Source: CAZXVW01 sp964644025 (lineage in GTDB: Bacteria > Acidobacteriota > Terriglobia > Bryobacterales > Bryobacteraceae). Taken from it: a stretch of 15,336 bases of DNA. The position numbers and the translations under genes are program-made. The notes below the pieces were generated by a model. It worked only from the letters and a program-made list of their open reading frames with translations, ran no database searches and was not told the DNA's origin. The stretch is taken from contig CAZXVW010000107.1 of NCBI GenBank assembly GCA_964644025.1, positions 1 through 15,336 of the forward strand, in the 5' to 3' direction. Below, one piece after another: positions 7,406 to 14,319 of this stretch; the stretch's first letter is position 1, and each line of letters begins with the position of its first letter.

Positions 7406-8117
7406 AGGCGAAAGCCGGGTTTTTGTTCACCCGCACCGGGGCCGTGAAACTCACCAGGGGCAACTGCGCCGCATCCGCGGCCAATGGCGCCATTTCCACG
7501 CGGATCGCCAGAGGGAACTCCGGGCGCGTCCACACCGGCACCCAGACTTTGCGGCGGGGCGGCGGGGCCGGCTCCTGGTACAGGAAACGGCAGAAGGCGA
7601 GCTTGTCGGCCAGCACAAACGACTGCGGCCCGATTTCGATCGGCCGGAACAAGGTGCCCGCTCCGCCGGGATCGGGCCCGAGGCACAGCCGGCCAGTGGA
7701 GGCCGGGCCGGTGTAAAGCAGCTCATTCACTACCAGGCGGACTCCCTCGTTGTTCTCACCGGGGATCACCTGGTACTCGAGAATCCGCGGATATCCCCGC
7801 GAAGCCTCGGCCAACGAATAACTGGAGACGAAACGCATGGATTGCGGCCGCCCCTCGAAAAACGGCCGCTTGACAGGCCCCGCGCCCGGCCCGGAACGGC
7901 AGTCCGCCATGGTGACGATCATCCCGGCGATCTGCTGCTCCAACGCCCGCCCGGCGCCGATGACGCGGCGATTGTTCATCAAGCGCGCGTTGGCCTTGTC
8001 CATGGCGTTCATGCCCACCCGCAGCGCCATGAGAATGCCCACGAACAGCAGGCTGACCAGGGAGATCGCGATCAGCAGTTCCATCAGCGTAACGCCGGCT
8101 TTCGATCCCGCTTTCAT
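7395..8117 (-). CDS. gspJ: Minor pseudopilin GspJ
   Basis: Minor pseudopilin of the tip complex (GspI-J-K), 240 aa. The ATG at 8115-8117 overlaps the gspI stop as ATGA and begins a short prepilin leader (MKAGSKAG). The site is Gly8|Val9, followed by VTLMELLIAISLVSLLFVGIL with the Glu at +5. The longer upstream frame adds 32 residues with no export features and was not used. The rest is a beta-rich periplasmic domain with EYQVIPGENNEGVRLVV near the middle. The size fits GspJ, and the gene order I-J-K supports the call over a generic type IV pilin. Confidence 0.88.
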   Translation of the reverse strand: MKAGSKAGVTLMELLIAISLVSLLFVGILMALRVGMNAMDKANARLMNNRRVIGAGRALEQQIAGMIVTMADCRSGPGAGPVKRPFFEGRPQSMRFVSSYSLAEASRGYPRILEYQVIPGENNEGVRLVVNELLYTGPASTGRLCLGPDPGGAGTLFRPIEIGPQSFVLADKLAFCRFLYQEPAPPPRRKVWVPVWTRPEFPLAIRVEMAPLAADAAQLPLVSFTAPVRVNKNPAFAYVD

Positions 8118-8557
8118 GGCTTGACCGGTGCGTAATTCATATCCGCGGGCTGGAGCACCCCGGCGCGGAAGGTTTCCAGGGTAAAGGTCCGGCGCTGCCC
8201 GGCGCTGAGCCACCAGACCTCCAACTGGATCCGGTCCAGCCCGAGTTGTCCGGGACCCGCGTTCGGCGCACGCTCGAAAGGGGTCACCCGGGCCCGCCAG
8301 CCGCCCTCAACGCCCACGATCGCGGGATCCCACTCGCCGCCGATCTCGGTGAGCTTGGGCAGGTTCGGGCGCGTAAGCAGGTCATCCATCGTGCGGCGGG
8401 CCATCAGCCGCACCCTGTCGTAGTCGGTCAGCCGGGCCGCGTTTTGCAAGGAAGTGGACAGGTTGGCCAGCAATCCCACCACGGCGAAAGCCATGATGAC
8501 GGTGGCGACCAGAACCTCGAGCAGCGTGAAACCGCACCCTCGTCGATGTGTTTTCAC
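8114..8557 (-). CDS. gspI: Minor pseudopilin GspI
   Basis: Minor pseudopilin that starts assembly of the tip complex with GspJ and GspK, 147 aa. The prepilin site is Gly9|Phe10 in RRGCGFTLLEVLVATVIMAFA, with Glu at +5; this is the only pseudopilin here with the canonical Phe at +1. The GspI-like stretch LLANLSTSLQNAARLTDYDRVRLMAR follows the helix. The GTG start at 8555-8557 overlaps the gspH stop as GTGA, and the stop overlaps gspJ as ATGA. A Cys sits at position -2 of the leader. Confidence 0.88.
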   Translation of the reverse strand: MKTHRRGCGFTLLEVLVATVIMAFAVVGLLANLSTSLQNAARLTDYDRVRLMARRTMDDLLTRPNLPKLTEIGGEWDPAIVGVEGGWRARVTPFERAPNAGPGQLGLDRIQLEVWWLSAGQRRTFTLETFRAGVLQPADMNYAPVKP

Positions 8558-9009
8558 CGTTCCACCTCGGGCACGCCGGTGATGGGGTTCACCCGGACAA
8601 CGCGGGCCACCCCCCTCCGGTTCATAATCTCCAGGCCGAAGCGCGGCACCGTGCCGCCCGGGTACACCAAAAACCGACGCGACGCCTCAGCTTCGGCGGG
8701 GATCTCGGGCAGGACGCGGCGAATCGTCACCCCGTCGGGCAACGCGAGCGTGCGTTCGAACCCCGGCCGGGCCGTTCGCATCCGAAGCATGTTCCGGGCG
8801 GGGAAGATCTCCACTTCAACAACCTCCTGGAGCCGTTCGGCGCGGTTCAGCGCACCGTTTAAAAAGCTCACAATCGAATCCGTCGCCGAGGCGAGCCGCA
8901 ACGAGTCGATGCCGGCGGTTACCGACGGGAAGACAATCCCGGCCAGCAACCCGATCAGGGTGACCACAATCAGCAACTCGATAAGGGTTACGCCTCGCTG
9001 TGCGGACAT
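8554..9009 (-). CDS. gspH: Minor pseudopilin GspH
   Basis: Pseudopilin of 151 aa between the major pseudopilin and GspI. The leader is only six residues (MSAQRG), followed by VTLIELLIVVTLIGLLAGIV with Glu at +5. The helix is followed by a small beta domain (EVVEVEIFPARNMLRMRTARPG) typical in size of GspH. The ATG at 9007-9009 has GGAG eight bases upstream, and 41 bases separate it from gspG. It could also be called a generic type IV pilin-like protein; gene order decides for GspH. Confidence 0.82.
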   Translation of the reverse strand: MSAQRGVTLIELLIVVTLIGLLAGIVFPSVTAGIDSLRLASATDSIVSFLNGALNRAERLQEVVEVEIFPARNMLRMRTARPGFERTLALPDGVTIRRVLPEIPAEAEASRRFLVYPGGTVPRFGLEIMNRRGVARVVRVNPITGVPEVER

Positions 9010-9050
9010 CGGCGTCTCTCCGGTCCTTCGCCGGCGCGGGATGAGCCGCG

Positions 9051-9488
9051 CTACTTGCTCTTCCAGCTCACAATGTCGGCCGCGATCCCTTCCCCGCCCG
9101 GTTTGCCGTCGGCTCCATAGCTGATGATCTCCGGCTCGAGGCCACCGTTCTCAGCGGGGAAGCGGTAGACGTACGCGTTACCCCAGGGATCGGTCGGGAT
9201 CTCCTGGGGCAGGTAAGGACCCTGCCACTGGTTGACGCCTTCAGGCTTGGTGCGCAAGGCCTGCAAGCCCTGTTCGGTGGTCGGATAGAGTCCGGTATCC
9301 AGCTTGTAGGCACCCAGCGCGGTCATGAAGGAGTTGATTTGCGCCCGCGCCGCCGTAATGCGAGCCGTATCGCTCTTCTGGAGCATGCGGGGCGCCACCA
9401 GCGCCGCGAAGATCGCGATGATGGTCACCACGACCAGCATCTCGATCAGCGTGACGCCGGCTTGTCCGCGAAGTCTCTTGTTGTTCAT
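9051..9488 (-). CDS. gspG: Major pseudopilin GspG
   Basis: Main subunit of the T2SS pseudopilus, 145 aa. The prepilin site is Gly11|Val12, followed by VTLIEMLVVVTIIAIFAALV with Glu at +5. The body contains the family signature LDTGLYPTTEQGLQAL, then PYLPQEIPTDPWGNAYVYRFP and the C-terminal loop ISYGADGKPGGEGIAADIVSW, whose acidic residues bind calcium in characterised GspG proteins. The ATG at 9486-9488 was preferred to a GTG three bases upstream. Only three bases separate it from the gspF stop. Confidence 0.95.
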   Translation of the reverse strand: MNNKRLRGQAGVTLIEMLVVVTIIAIFAALVAPRMLQKSDTARITAARAQINSFMTALGAYKLDTGLYPTTEQGLQALRTKPEGVNQWQGPYLPQEIPTDPWGNAYVYRFPAENGGLEPEIISYGADGKPGGEGIAADIVSWKSK

Positions 9489-9491
9489 CAC

Positions 9492-10703
9492 TTATACCGC
9501 CACATCATTAATGCTGGTGATGGCCAGCAGAATACTTAACACGAGAAGGCCCACCATCACGCCCATCACAAGGATCACCAGCGGCTCGAACAGCGAGGTG
9601 AACCGCTTGATGGAGGCCCGGGTATCGGTTTCGTAGATGGCCGCCATGCGGCCGAACATCTGATCCAGCCGGCCGGTCTCCTCCCCGACGGTCAGTAGGT
9701 GGCCGGCCAACGGCGGGAACTGCCCGGTTCGCCGGAGCGGTCCGGCAATCCCTTCACCCCGCTTGACCCCCTGCGCCACGGACTCCAGCGACCCGGCGAT
9801 TTTCCGGTTCCGAAGGATCGCCCCCGCGATCCCAATCGCCTGGACCAGCGGCACGCTGTGAGCCACCAGGGTGGACATTGCGCTGGCGAACCGCGCCGTC
9901 TCGGCTTTCCGCAGCGCCTCGCCGAGCAGCGGAATCCGGAGCCGGAAAGCGTCCCACTGCAGACGGCCGGTCGCGGTCTGGATGTACATTCGCAGGCCGA
10001 CGGCGCCCAGAATGGCCGCCAGGATGCCGATCCAGCCGTAAAGCTGGACGAAACGGCTCGACTCGAGCAGGATCTTGGTGGGCAGCGGCATCTCCATCCG
10101 GGAGTTTTCGAATACCGCGGCGAACCGGGGCACCACGAAGTACATCAGCACCAGGATCGAAGCCAACCCGACCAGCGTCAACAGGGCGGGATAAATCATG
10201 GAGGAGATGATGTAGTTCCGCAATTCATCCCGCGTCTGCTCGAACTCGGCCAGGCGTTCGAACACCGAGGCCAACGACCCGCTCGCCTCGCCGGCCCGGA
10301 CCATGTTGATATACAGGTCCGAGAAGTACTCGGGATGGCCCGCCAGGCTATCGGCCAGCGGCTTGCCGCCCTTCAGCACGCGGATCACATCGCCGAGCAC
10401 GCTGCGGAAAGCCGGCCTCTCCGTCAATTCGCTGGCAATGGAGAGCGCGCGGTCCACGGGCACCCCGGCATTGAGCAGCGTCGAAAGCTCCTGGGTGAAC
10501 AGCAACACGTCGCGGCGGCGGCCCCCGCCGCCCAGCGCGGGAAGCCGGAAGCGCGGCGATCCGCCGGGTTGCTGGCCCACGTATACGGGGGTCAATCCCT
10601 GTTTCCGCAGCTCCAGCGCCACCGATTTTTCCGTGGGCGCCGTCAGCGTACCGGTTCGGACCTTGCCGTCGGGCGCCACAGCCTTGAAATAGAAACTCCC
10701 CAT
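9492..10703 (-). CDS. gspF: T2SS inner-membrane platform protein GspF
   Basis: Polytopic membrane protein at the centre of the assembly platform, contacted by GspE, 403 aa. It starts MGSFYFKAVAPDGKVRTGTL, the usual GspF opening. There are two T2SF repeats, about 66-190 and 268-393. Each has the paired signature MVRAGEASGSL (134-144) and LTVGEETGRLDQM (337-349). Predicted membrane helices lie at about 168-191, 220-241 and 371-394. Length and layout are standard. The start ATG at 10701-10703 follows a GGGAG site at close spacing, and 52 bases separate it from gspE. Confidence 0.95.
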   Translation of the reverse strand: MGSFYFKAVAPDGKVRTGTLTAPTEKSVALELRKQGLTPVYVGQQPGGSPRFRLPALGGGGRRRDVLLFTQELSTLLNAGVPVDRALSIASELTERPAFRSVLGDVIRVLKGGKPLADSLAGHPEYFSDLYINMVRAGEASGSLASVFERLAEFEQTRDELRNYIISSMIYPALLTLVGLASILVLMYFVVPRFAAVFENSRMEMPLPTKILLESSRFVQLYGWIGILAAILGAVGLRMYIQTATGRLQWDAFRLRIPLLGEALRKAETARFASAMSTLVAHSVPLVQAIGIAGAILRNRKIAGSLESVAQGVKRGEGIAGPLRRTGQFPPLAGHLLTVGEETGRLDQMFGRMAAIYETDTRASIKRFTSLFEPLVILVMGVMVGLLVLSILLAITSINDVAV

Positions 10704-10728
10704 CTCTCCCTGCTCGTTGCCCGCCGAA

Positions 10729-10748
10729 CCCGGTCCGGCCGGGCCGGG
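10729..10748. repeat. 20-base GC palindrome between gspE and gspF
   Basis: The two halves of 10729-10748 (CCCGGTCCGG and CCGGGCCGGG) are inverted copies with one mismatch (a G-U pair if read on the plus strand, C-A on the minus-strand mRNA). It begins 7 bases upstream of the gspE end and lies within the longest gap inside gspE-gspF. A hairpin here could adjust mRNA stability between the ATPase and the downstream genes. No U tract follows. Confidence 0.45.
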
Positions 10749-10755
10749 CGAGCCG

Positions 10756-12396
10756 TTAAAACTCCTGCGTGACGCGCATCACCTCGTCGGCGGTCGTCAC
10801 GCCGGAGCGCACTTTCAGCCAACCGTCCTCCCGCAGATTCCGCATGCCGTTCCGGCGGGCTGCCTCGGTGATCTCGGCCGCGTCGGCATTCGCCATGATC
10901 AGCTTGCGAATCTCGTCATTCAATTCCATCATCTCGAAAATCCCGACCCGCCCGGTGTAGCCCGTGCCAAAGCACCGTTCACAGCCGGCGCCACGGTACG
11001 TCTGAACCGTTTCGCCGTCGGGGGCGATGCGCGGCCCGTCCTCCCGCTTGCAAGAGGGGCAAATCACGCGCACCAGCCGCTGGGCCAGCACGGCCACCAC
11101 CGAAGAGGTGATCAGGTAGTTCTCCACGCCCATGTCGGTCAGCCGCGTGATGGCGCTCGGGGCGTCGTTGGTGTGCAGCGTGGAATAGACGAAGTGGCCG
11201 GTCAGGGCCGCGCGGATGGCGATGTCGGCCGTCTCGCGGTCGCGGATTTCACCGACCATGATGACGTCCGGGTCCTGGCGGACAATGTGCCGCAACCCGG
11301 CGGCGAAGGTCAGCCCGATCTGCGTGTTTACGTGGATCTGGTTGATGCCCTCCATCTGGTACTCGACCGGATCCTCGATGGTAATGATCTTCTTGTCGGT
11401 CTGGTTGATGCGCTTCAGGGCCGAGTACAACGTCGTCGACTTGCCGGAACCGGTCGGCCCGGTGACCAGGAAAATCCCATGCGGCAGCGAAGTGAAGTGT
11501 TCCATGCGCTCCAGCATCTGCTTGTCAAAACCGAGCCGGTACAGGTCATAGAACTCGGATTGCGACCGGTCCAGCAGGCGCATCACCACGCTCTCGCCGT
11601 ACAGCGTGGGGAGCGTGGAGACGCGGAGGTCCACTTCCCGGCCGAGCGTCTTGATCTTGATGCGGCCGTCCTGCGGCAGCCGGCGCTCAGCGATGTTGAG
11701 CCGGGCCATCAGCTTGACGCGGGATATCACGGCCGCCCGCAATTCCTTCGGCGGCGGGTCCTGGGGATACAGGATGCCGTCAATCCGATAGCGGACGCGG
11801 AACTCCTTTTCGAACGGCTCCAGGTGAATGTCGCTGGCGCGTTTTTCCACCGCCTGGGCGATCATGGCGTTCACCAGACGGATGACGGGCGCCTCGCTCG
11901 CCATGTCGCGCAGTTGTTCGAGATCCTCGGTGTGCTGCGCGCCGCCTTCCTCCAGGCTGACCGATTCCGGGGTTTCCGATTCCCCGTAGAACTTGTCGAT
12001 GGCGTCCAGGATCTCCTGGTCCGGGGCCAGCGCCGGCTGCACCTTCATCCCGGTGACGTTCTCCACCACGGCGATCGTCTCGAAATCCAGCGGATCGGCC
12101 ATCGCCACGGTGAGCATGGAATCCTGCATGGCCACCGGAATGCACCGGAACTGCCGCAAGAACTTGGGCGAGAGGCCCTCGGTTTCCGGCGTCACCGGCA
12201 GCGGGGACTCCACCGAGACCAGCGGCACCGACAACTGCTCGGCCAGCGCGGCCATCACGTCGCGCTGGGCCACGAATCCCAGGTCCACCAGGATCTTGCC
12301 GATCTTCTCGTCTCGTTCCTTCTGGATCTCAAGCGCCTTGTCGAGGTCCTCCGGCGTGATCAGCCGCCGCTCGATGAGCATCTCTCCCAAGCGCAT
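10756..12396 (-). CDS. gspE: T2SS ATPase GspE
   Basis: Cytoplasmic hexameric ATPase that drives pseudopilus assembly, 546 aa. Residues 2-60 are an N1/MshEN-like domain with two tandem motifs, RLGEMLIERRLITPEDLDKA and KIGKILVDLGFVAQRDVMAA. Residues 165-275 are N2. The catalytic domain has Walker A GPTGSGKST (313-321), the Asp box ITIEDPVEY (338-346), Walker B DPDVIMVGE (375-383) and the His box TGHFVYSTLHTND (399-411). A zinc-binding tetracysteine follows at C446/C449 and C472/C475 (CPSC...CERC). All key residues are present. The start at 12394-12396 has AGGAG nine bases upstream, inside the end of the preceding gene. The MshEN-like start raises control by cyclic di-GMP. Confidence 0.97.
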   Translation of the reverse strand: MRLGEMLIERRLITPEDLDKALEIQKERDEKIGKILVDLGFVAQRDVMAALAEQLSVPLVSVESPLPVTPETEGLSPKFLRQFRCIPVAMQDSMLTVAMADPLDFETIAVVENVTGMKVQPALAPDQEILDAIDKFYGESETPESVSLEEGGAQHTEDLEQLRDMASEAPVIRLVNAMIAQAVEKRASDIHLEPFEKEFRVRYRIDGILYPQDPPPKELRAAVISRVKLMARLNIAERRLPQDGRIKIKTLGREVDLRVSTLPTLYGESVVMRLLDRSQSEFYDLYRLGFDKQMLERMEHFTSLPHGIFLVTGPTGSGKSTTLYSALKRINQTDKKIITIEDPVEYQMEGINQIHVNTQIGLTFAAGLRHIVRQDPDVIMVGEIRDRETADIAIRAALTGHFVYSTLHTNDAPSAITRLTDMGVENYLITSSVVAVLAQRLVRVICPSCKREDGPRIAPDGETVQTYRGAGCERCFGTGYTGRVGIFEMMELNDEIRKLIMANADAAEITEAARRNGMRNLREDGWLKVRSGVTTADEVMRVTQEF

Positions 12397-12399
12397 GGC

Positions 12400-12951
12400 C
12401 TAGAACTCCTGGACGCGAATGGCGGCCTCGAGCCCGGCCGAATCCAGTTTCCCGGCTTCGAAGTCCAGCAAGGCCCGGCGCCGGGCCTCCATCAGGATCT
12501 GCGCCGGCAGCCCGCGGGAATCCTCCCAGTGAAACCGGAACAAGGACACCCCCACCGCGATGCGCTGCTCGCGCGGCACGCCTCGCAACGCAGTGGCTGA
12601 ATCCACCATCATGGCCCGCATGATGCGCTTCAAATCCTCAAGCCGCTTCAGCTTCTTCTGCCGGAGTTGCTGAATCTGCTCCGGCGTGAATGCCGGGCGG
12701 AAAGGAGTGACGACCGCCGAGGCCACCAGGTTCACCTCCGACGTAAAAACCACCCCGTAATCTGGCAGGTACACGCCGCGAGTGTTCCCCAACAGCTCGA
12801 ACGGATCGTTGAGGCTGTAACTCTGGATGCGGTGGTCGAATTTCTTTTCCAGCGCGGCCAGCGCCTCCCGGGTGACCACCGGCCTCGCTGCCACAGCCGC
12901 CCACGCCAGCGCCGCCACCAGCGCCGCGGCCAGGCTCCCGCGCTTCATCAT
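12400..12951 (-). CDS. Unknown exported protein between anti-sigma factor and gspE
   Basis: A protein of 183 aa that I cannot assign to a named family. Residues 1-22 form a signal peptide (MMKRGSLAAALVAALAWAAVAA). The mature part has a mixed first half (REALAALEKKFDHRIQSYSL, then GVYLPDYGVVFTSEVNL) and a charged helical middle (about 90-115, EQIQQLRQKKLKRLEDLKRI). The end is compact and contains FRFHWEDSRGLP. There is no Cys and no lipobox. The first ATG overlaps the anti-sigma stop as ATGA; the second ATG at 12948 sits better behind the strong GGAGGTGA site, so either may be used. It ends three bases before gspE and encodes the gspE ribosome binding site in its last codons. Its place suggests a periplasmic sensor partner of the anti-sigma factor or an accessory T2SS part; both are inference. 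Confidence 0.8.
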   Translation of the reverse strand: MMKRGSLAAALVAALAWAAVAARPVVTREALAALEKKFDHRIQSYSLNDPFELLGNTRGVYLPDYGVVFTSEVNLVASAVVTPFRPAFTPEQIQQLRQKKLKRLEDLKRIMRAMMVDSATALRGVPREQRIAVGVSLFRFHWEDSRGLPAQILMEARRRALLDFEAGKLDSAGLEAAIRVQEF

Positions 12952-13529
12952 TCACCTCCCCGGTACGCGCTGGCCAGGTACATCACGTTCATCCGTTTCC
13001 GGAGAACTTCGAAATTCTCCTGCACGGTGAGCAGGTCTTCCCGGCGTTCCATTTCGTAACGTTTTTCGGCGGCGGCCAGCAGCCTGGCGGTCTGCTCGGC
13101 CTGGCGCCGCTCACTGGCCGCCACCGCCTCTCGCACGGCGGCCTCCACCCGGCTGGCGACCTCCTTTTTCACCACCTGCTCCACAACCGCCTGATCCAGA
13201 GAGGCGCGCGGCGCCGGAGCCGGTTGCCAGAAAGCATGCACCAGGATCGCGAGGGACAACATCGCCGCCGAGGCGAAACCCAGGCGCGGCCCGGACCGCC
13301 AGAACCTTTGCCACCAGTTCGGCTCAAAGATCTTGTCGGAAACGAAGGCAATGCGCTTCGGGATCTCCTCATCCCGCACACTGAGCAACGCCGCCCGCGT
13401 CACCTGCAGCCGTTCCAGCTCTTCCCGGCACTGCTGACACCCGGCCAGATGCCCTGCGACCCGCTCACGGTCCGCAGCGGCCAGTTCGCCCAGCAAGTAG
13501 CCTTTCACGTCAAAGTCCGAACAACTCAT
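12948..13529 (-). CDS. Membrane anti-sigma factor with zinc-finger (ZAS) motif
   Basis: A protein of 193 aa expected to bind and silence the ECF sigma factor encoded just upstream. The cytoplasmic N-terminus carries the zinc anti-sigma motif HLAGCQQC (His27, Cys31, Cys34). Cys3 lies in the start MSCSDFDVKGYLLGEL, typical of zf-HC2 proteins. A membrane helix is at about 84-101 (GFASAAMLSLAILVHAF). The periplasmic part (110-185) is a long charged coiled coil, different from the sensor domains of RseA-like proteins. The ATG at 13527-13529 overlaps the sigma stop as ATGA. The signal it senses is not visible in the sequence. Confidence 0.88.
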   Translation of the reverse strand: MSCSDFDVKGYLLGELAAADRERVAGHLAGCQQCREELERLQVTRAALLSVRDEEIPKRIAFVSDKIFEPNWWQRFWRSGPRLGFASAAMLSLAILVHAFWQPAPAPRASLDQAVVEQVVKKEVASRVEAAVREAVAASERRQAEQTARLLAAAEKRYEMERREDLLTVQENFEVLRKRMNVMYLASAYRGGE

Positions 13530-14074
13530 TTCTCACCCCGCATGTTCACTGGAGCCAGTGTCTGCTTCAGAAGGTCGAGCGCCGTGTACACCCTGGATTT
13601 GATCGTCGAAACCGGACAATCAAGAATCCGGGCGATCTCGTCGAACTTGAATCCCTGGTACATCTTCAGCACCACGGCCTCCCGCTGCTCCGCCGTCAGC
13701 CGTTTCAGCGCGCCGGCCACCGCCAGGGAGGTTTCCATGGGCAGCATTCCTGGACCCGAAACCGGCCGCGCCGGCTCCGGGATCCCTTCGACCTCGGGCC
13801 GTTTCCGGCGGAGCAGCGAAAACGCCTCGTTGTGCGCGATCCGGAACAGCCAGGGGGCGAACCGGGACGGATCCTCCAGCTTCCTCAGGCCCTGGTAAGC
13901 CTTCAGGAACACCTCCTGGCTCAGATCCAGTGCGTCCTCGCGGTCGGCGACCAGGCGAAGCAGGTAGTTATAGACGCGCTTCTCCCAACGGGATACGAGC
14001 AGGTTGTAAGCCTCCACGTCTCCCCGGCACGCCTTGCCTACGAGGTCGCGGTCCTCAACCTCCCGAAAGATCAA
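13526..14074 (-). CDS. ECF (RpoE-like) RNA polymerase sigma factor
   Basis: Extracytoplasmic-function sigma factor of 182 aa, first gene of the T2SS operon. Region 2 spans about 20-90 (DREDALDLSQEVFLKAYQGL, then FAPWLFRIAHNEAFSLLRRK). Region 4 spans about 122-172 (LKRLTAEQREAVVLKMYQGF, then the helix-turn-helix FDEIARILDCPVSTIKSRVY). The start is a TTG at 14072-14074, with GGAG eight bases upstream; an in-frame TGA upstream excludes longer forms and no ATG fits. It is followed by its anti-sigma factor with an ATGA overlap. It probably directs transcription of this operon, itself included, though I could not find a clear ECF-type GGAAC promoter upstream. Confidence 0.93.
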   Translation of the reverse strand: MIFREVEDRDLVGKACRGDVEAYNLLVSRWEKRVYNYLLRLVADREDALDLSQEVFLKAYQGLRKLEDPSRFAPWLFRIAHNEAFSLLRRKRPEVEGIPEPARPVSGPGMLPMETSLAVAGALKRLTAEQREAVVLKMYQGFKFDEIARILDCPVSTIKSRVYTALDLLKQTLAPVNMRGEK

Positions 14075-14088
14075 GACTGGAGCTCCAT
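14071..14088 (-). other. Possible five-codon leader ORF (MELQS) overlapping the sigma start
   Basis: An ATG at 14086-14088 opens a five-codon frame (MELQS). Its TGA stop overlaps the TTG start of the sigma gene as TTGA. Ribosomes ending here could restart on the TTG. The AAGGA site in front is very close to the ATG, so use of this frame is uncertain. Confidence 0.25.
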
Positions 14089-14100
14089 TCCTTCGGTGTC

Positions 14101-14128
14101 ACCATAACAGACGCCCGCGGGGTGCAAA
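14101..14128 (-). promoter_or_regulatory. Weak candidate promoter for the sigma/T2SS operon
   Basis: On the minus strand TTTGCA (14123-14128) and TATGGT (14101-14106) are 16 bases apart. Transcription would begin near 14094, about 20 bases before the TTG start. The hexamers are poor matches to sigma-70, and no ECF-type pair is evident, so this is only the best visible option in the 245-base divergent gap. Confidence 0.3.
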
Positions 14129-14205
14129 AAGTCGGGCGCGGATACTCTGAGTGTAAATCCACCGGCACTGATGGTGTCAGCCGAGCGCCCGAGTTCTCCT
14201 TGTGA

Positions 14206-14230
14206 GGCTTGAACGTTCACCCGTCAAGCC
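14206..14230. promoter_or_regulatory. Inverted repeat in the divergent intergenic region
   Basis: GGCTTGA (14206-14212) and TCAAGCC (14224-14230) form a perfect 7-base inverted repeat with 11 bases between. Overlapping its left arm is a 10-base palindrome TGAACGTTCA (14210-14219). It lies between the sigma operon and the DUF3800 gene and could be a regulator site acting on either. No T run follows on either strand, so it is unlikely to be a terminator. Confidence 0.4.
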
Positions 14231-14275
14231 AAATAACCGGGCAACCGGCCGTCGGATTCCCGGCAAGTAGTGGTG

Positions 14276-14284
14276 TGATATTAT
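14276..14284 (+). promoter_or_regulatory. Extended -10 promoter of the DUF3800 gene
   Basis: TG at 14276-14277, one base, then TATTAT (14279-14284) form an extended -10 element. No good -35 hexamer is visible at the right distance, which this class can tolerate. Transcription would start near 14291 and give a leader of about 29 bases. Confidence 0.45.
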
Positions 14285-14288
14285 CCCA

Positions 14289-14304
14289 GGCGTGATTCCA
14301 CGCC
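14289..14304 (+). promoter_or_regulatory. Perfect inverted repeat at the DUF3800 start site
   Basis: GGCGTG (14289-14294), a four-base ATTC spacer and CACGCC (14299-14304) form a perfect 6-bp inverted repeat at the expected transcription start, just before the GGAG ribosome binding site (14308-14311). It could be a repressor operator or a 5' hairpin on the mRNA. Confidence 0.4.
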
Positions 14305-14319
14305 CCCGGAGACGGATTG

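Noticed and set aside
8118..8213. Longer N-terminus for gspJ
   Set aside because: It would put 40 residues before the prepilin cleavage site; the ATG at 8117 gives a normal leader and an ATGA overlap.
10717..12600. Plus-strand open frame of 627 codons opposite gspE
   Set aside because: It mirrors gspE in a high-GC antisense frame, is rich in Arg, His, Gln and Gly, has no domain, and spans the junction with the next gene. gspE itself has every catalytic motif.
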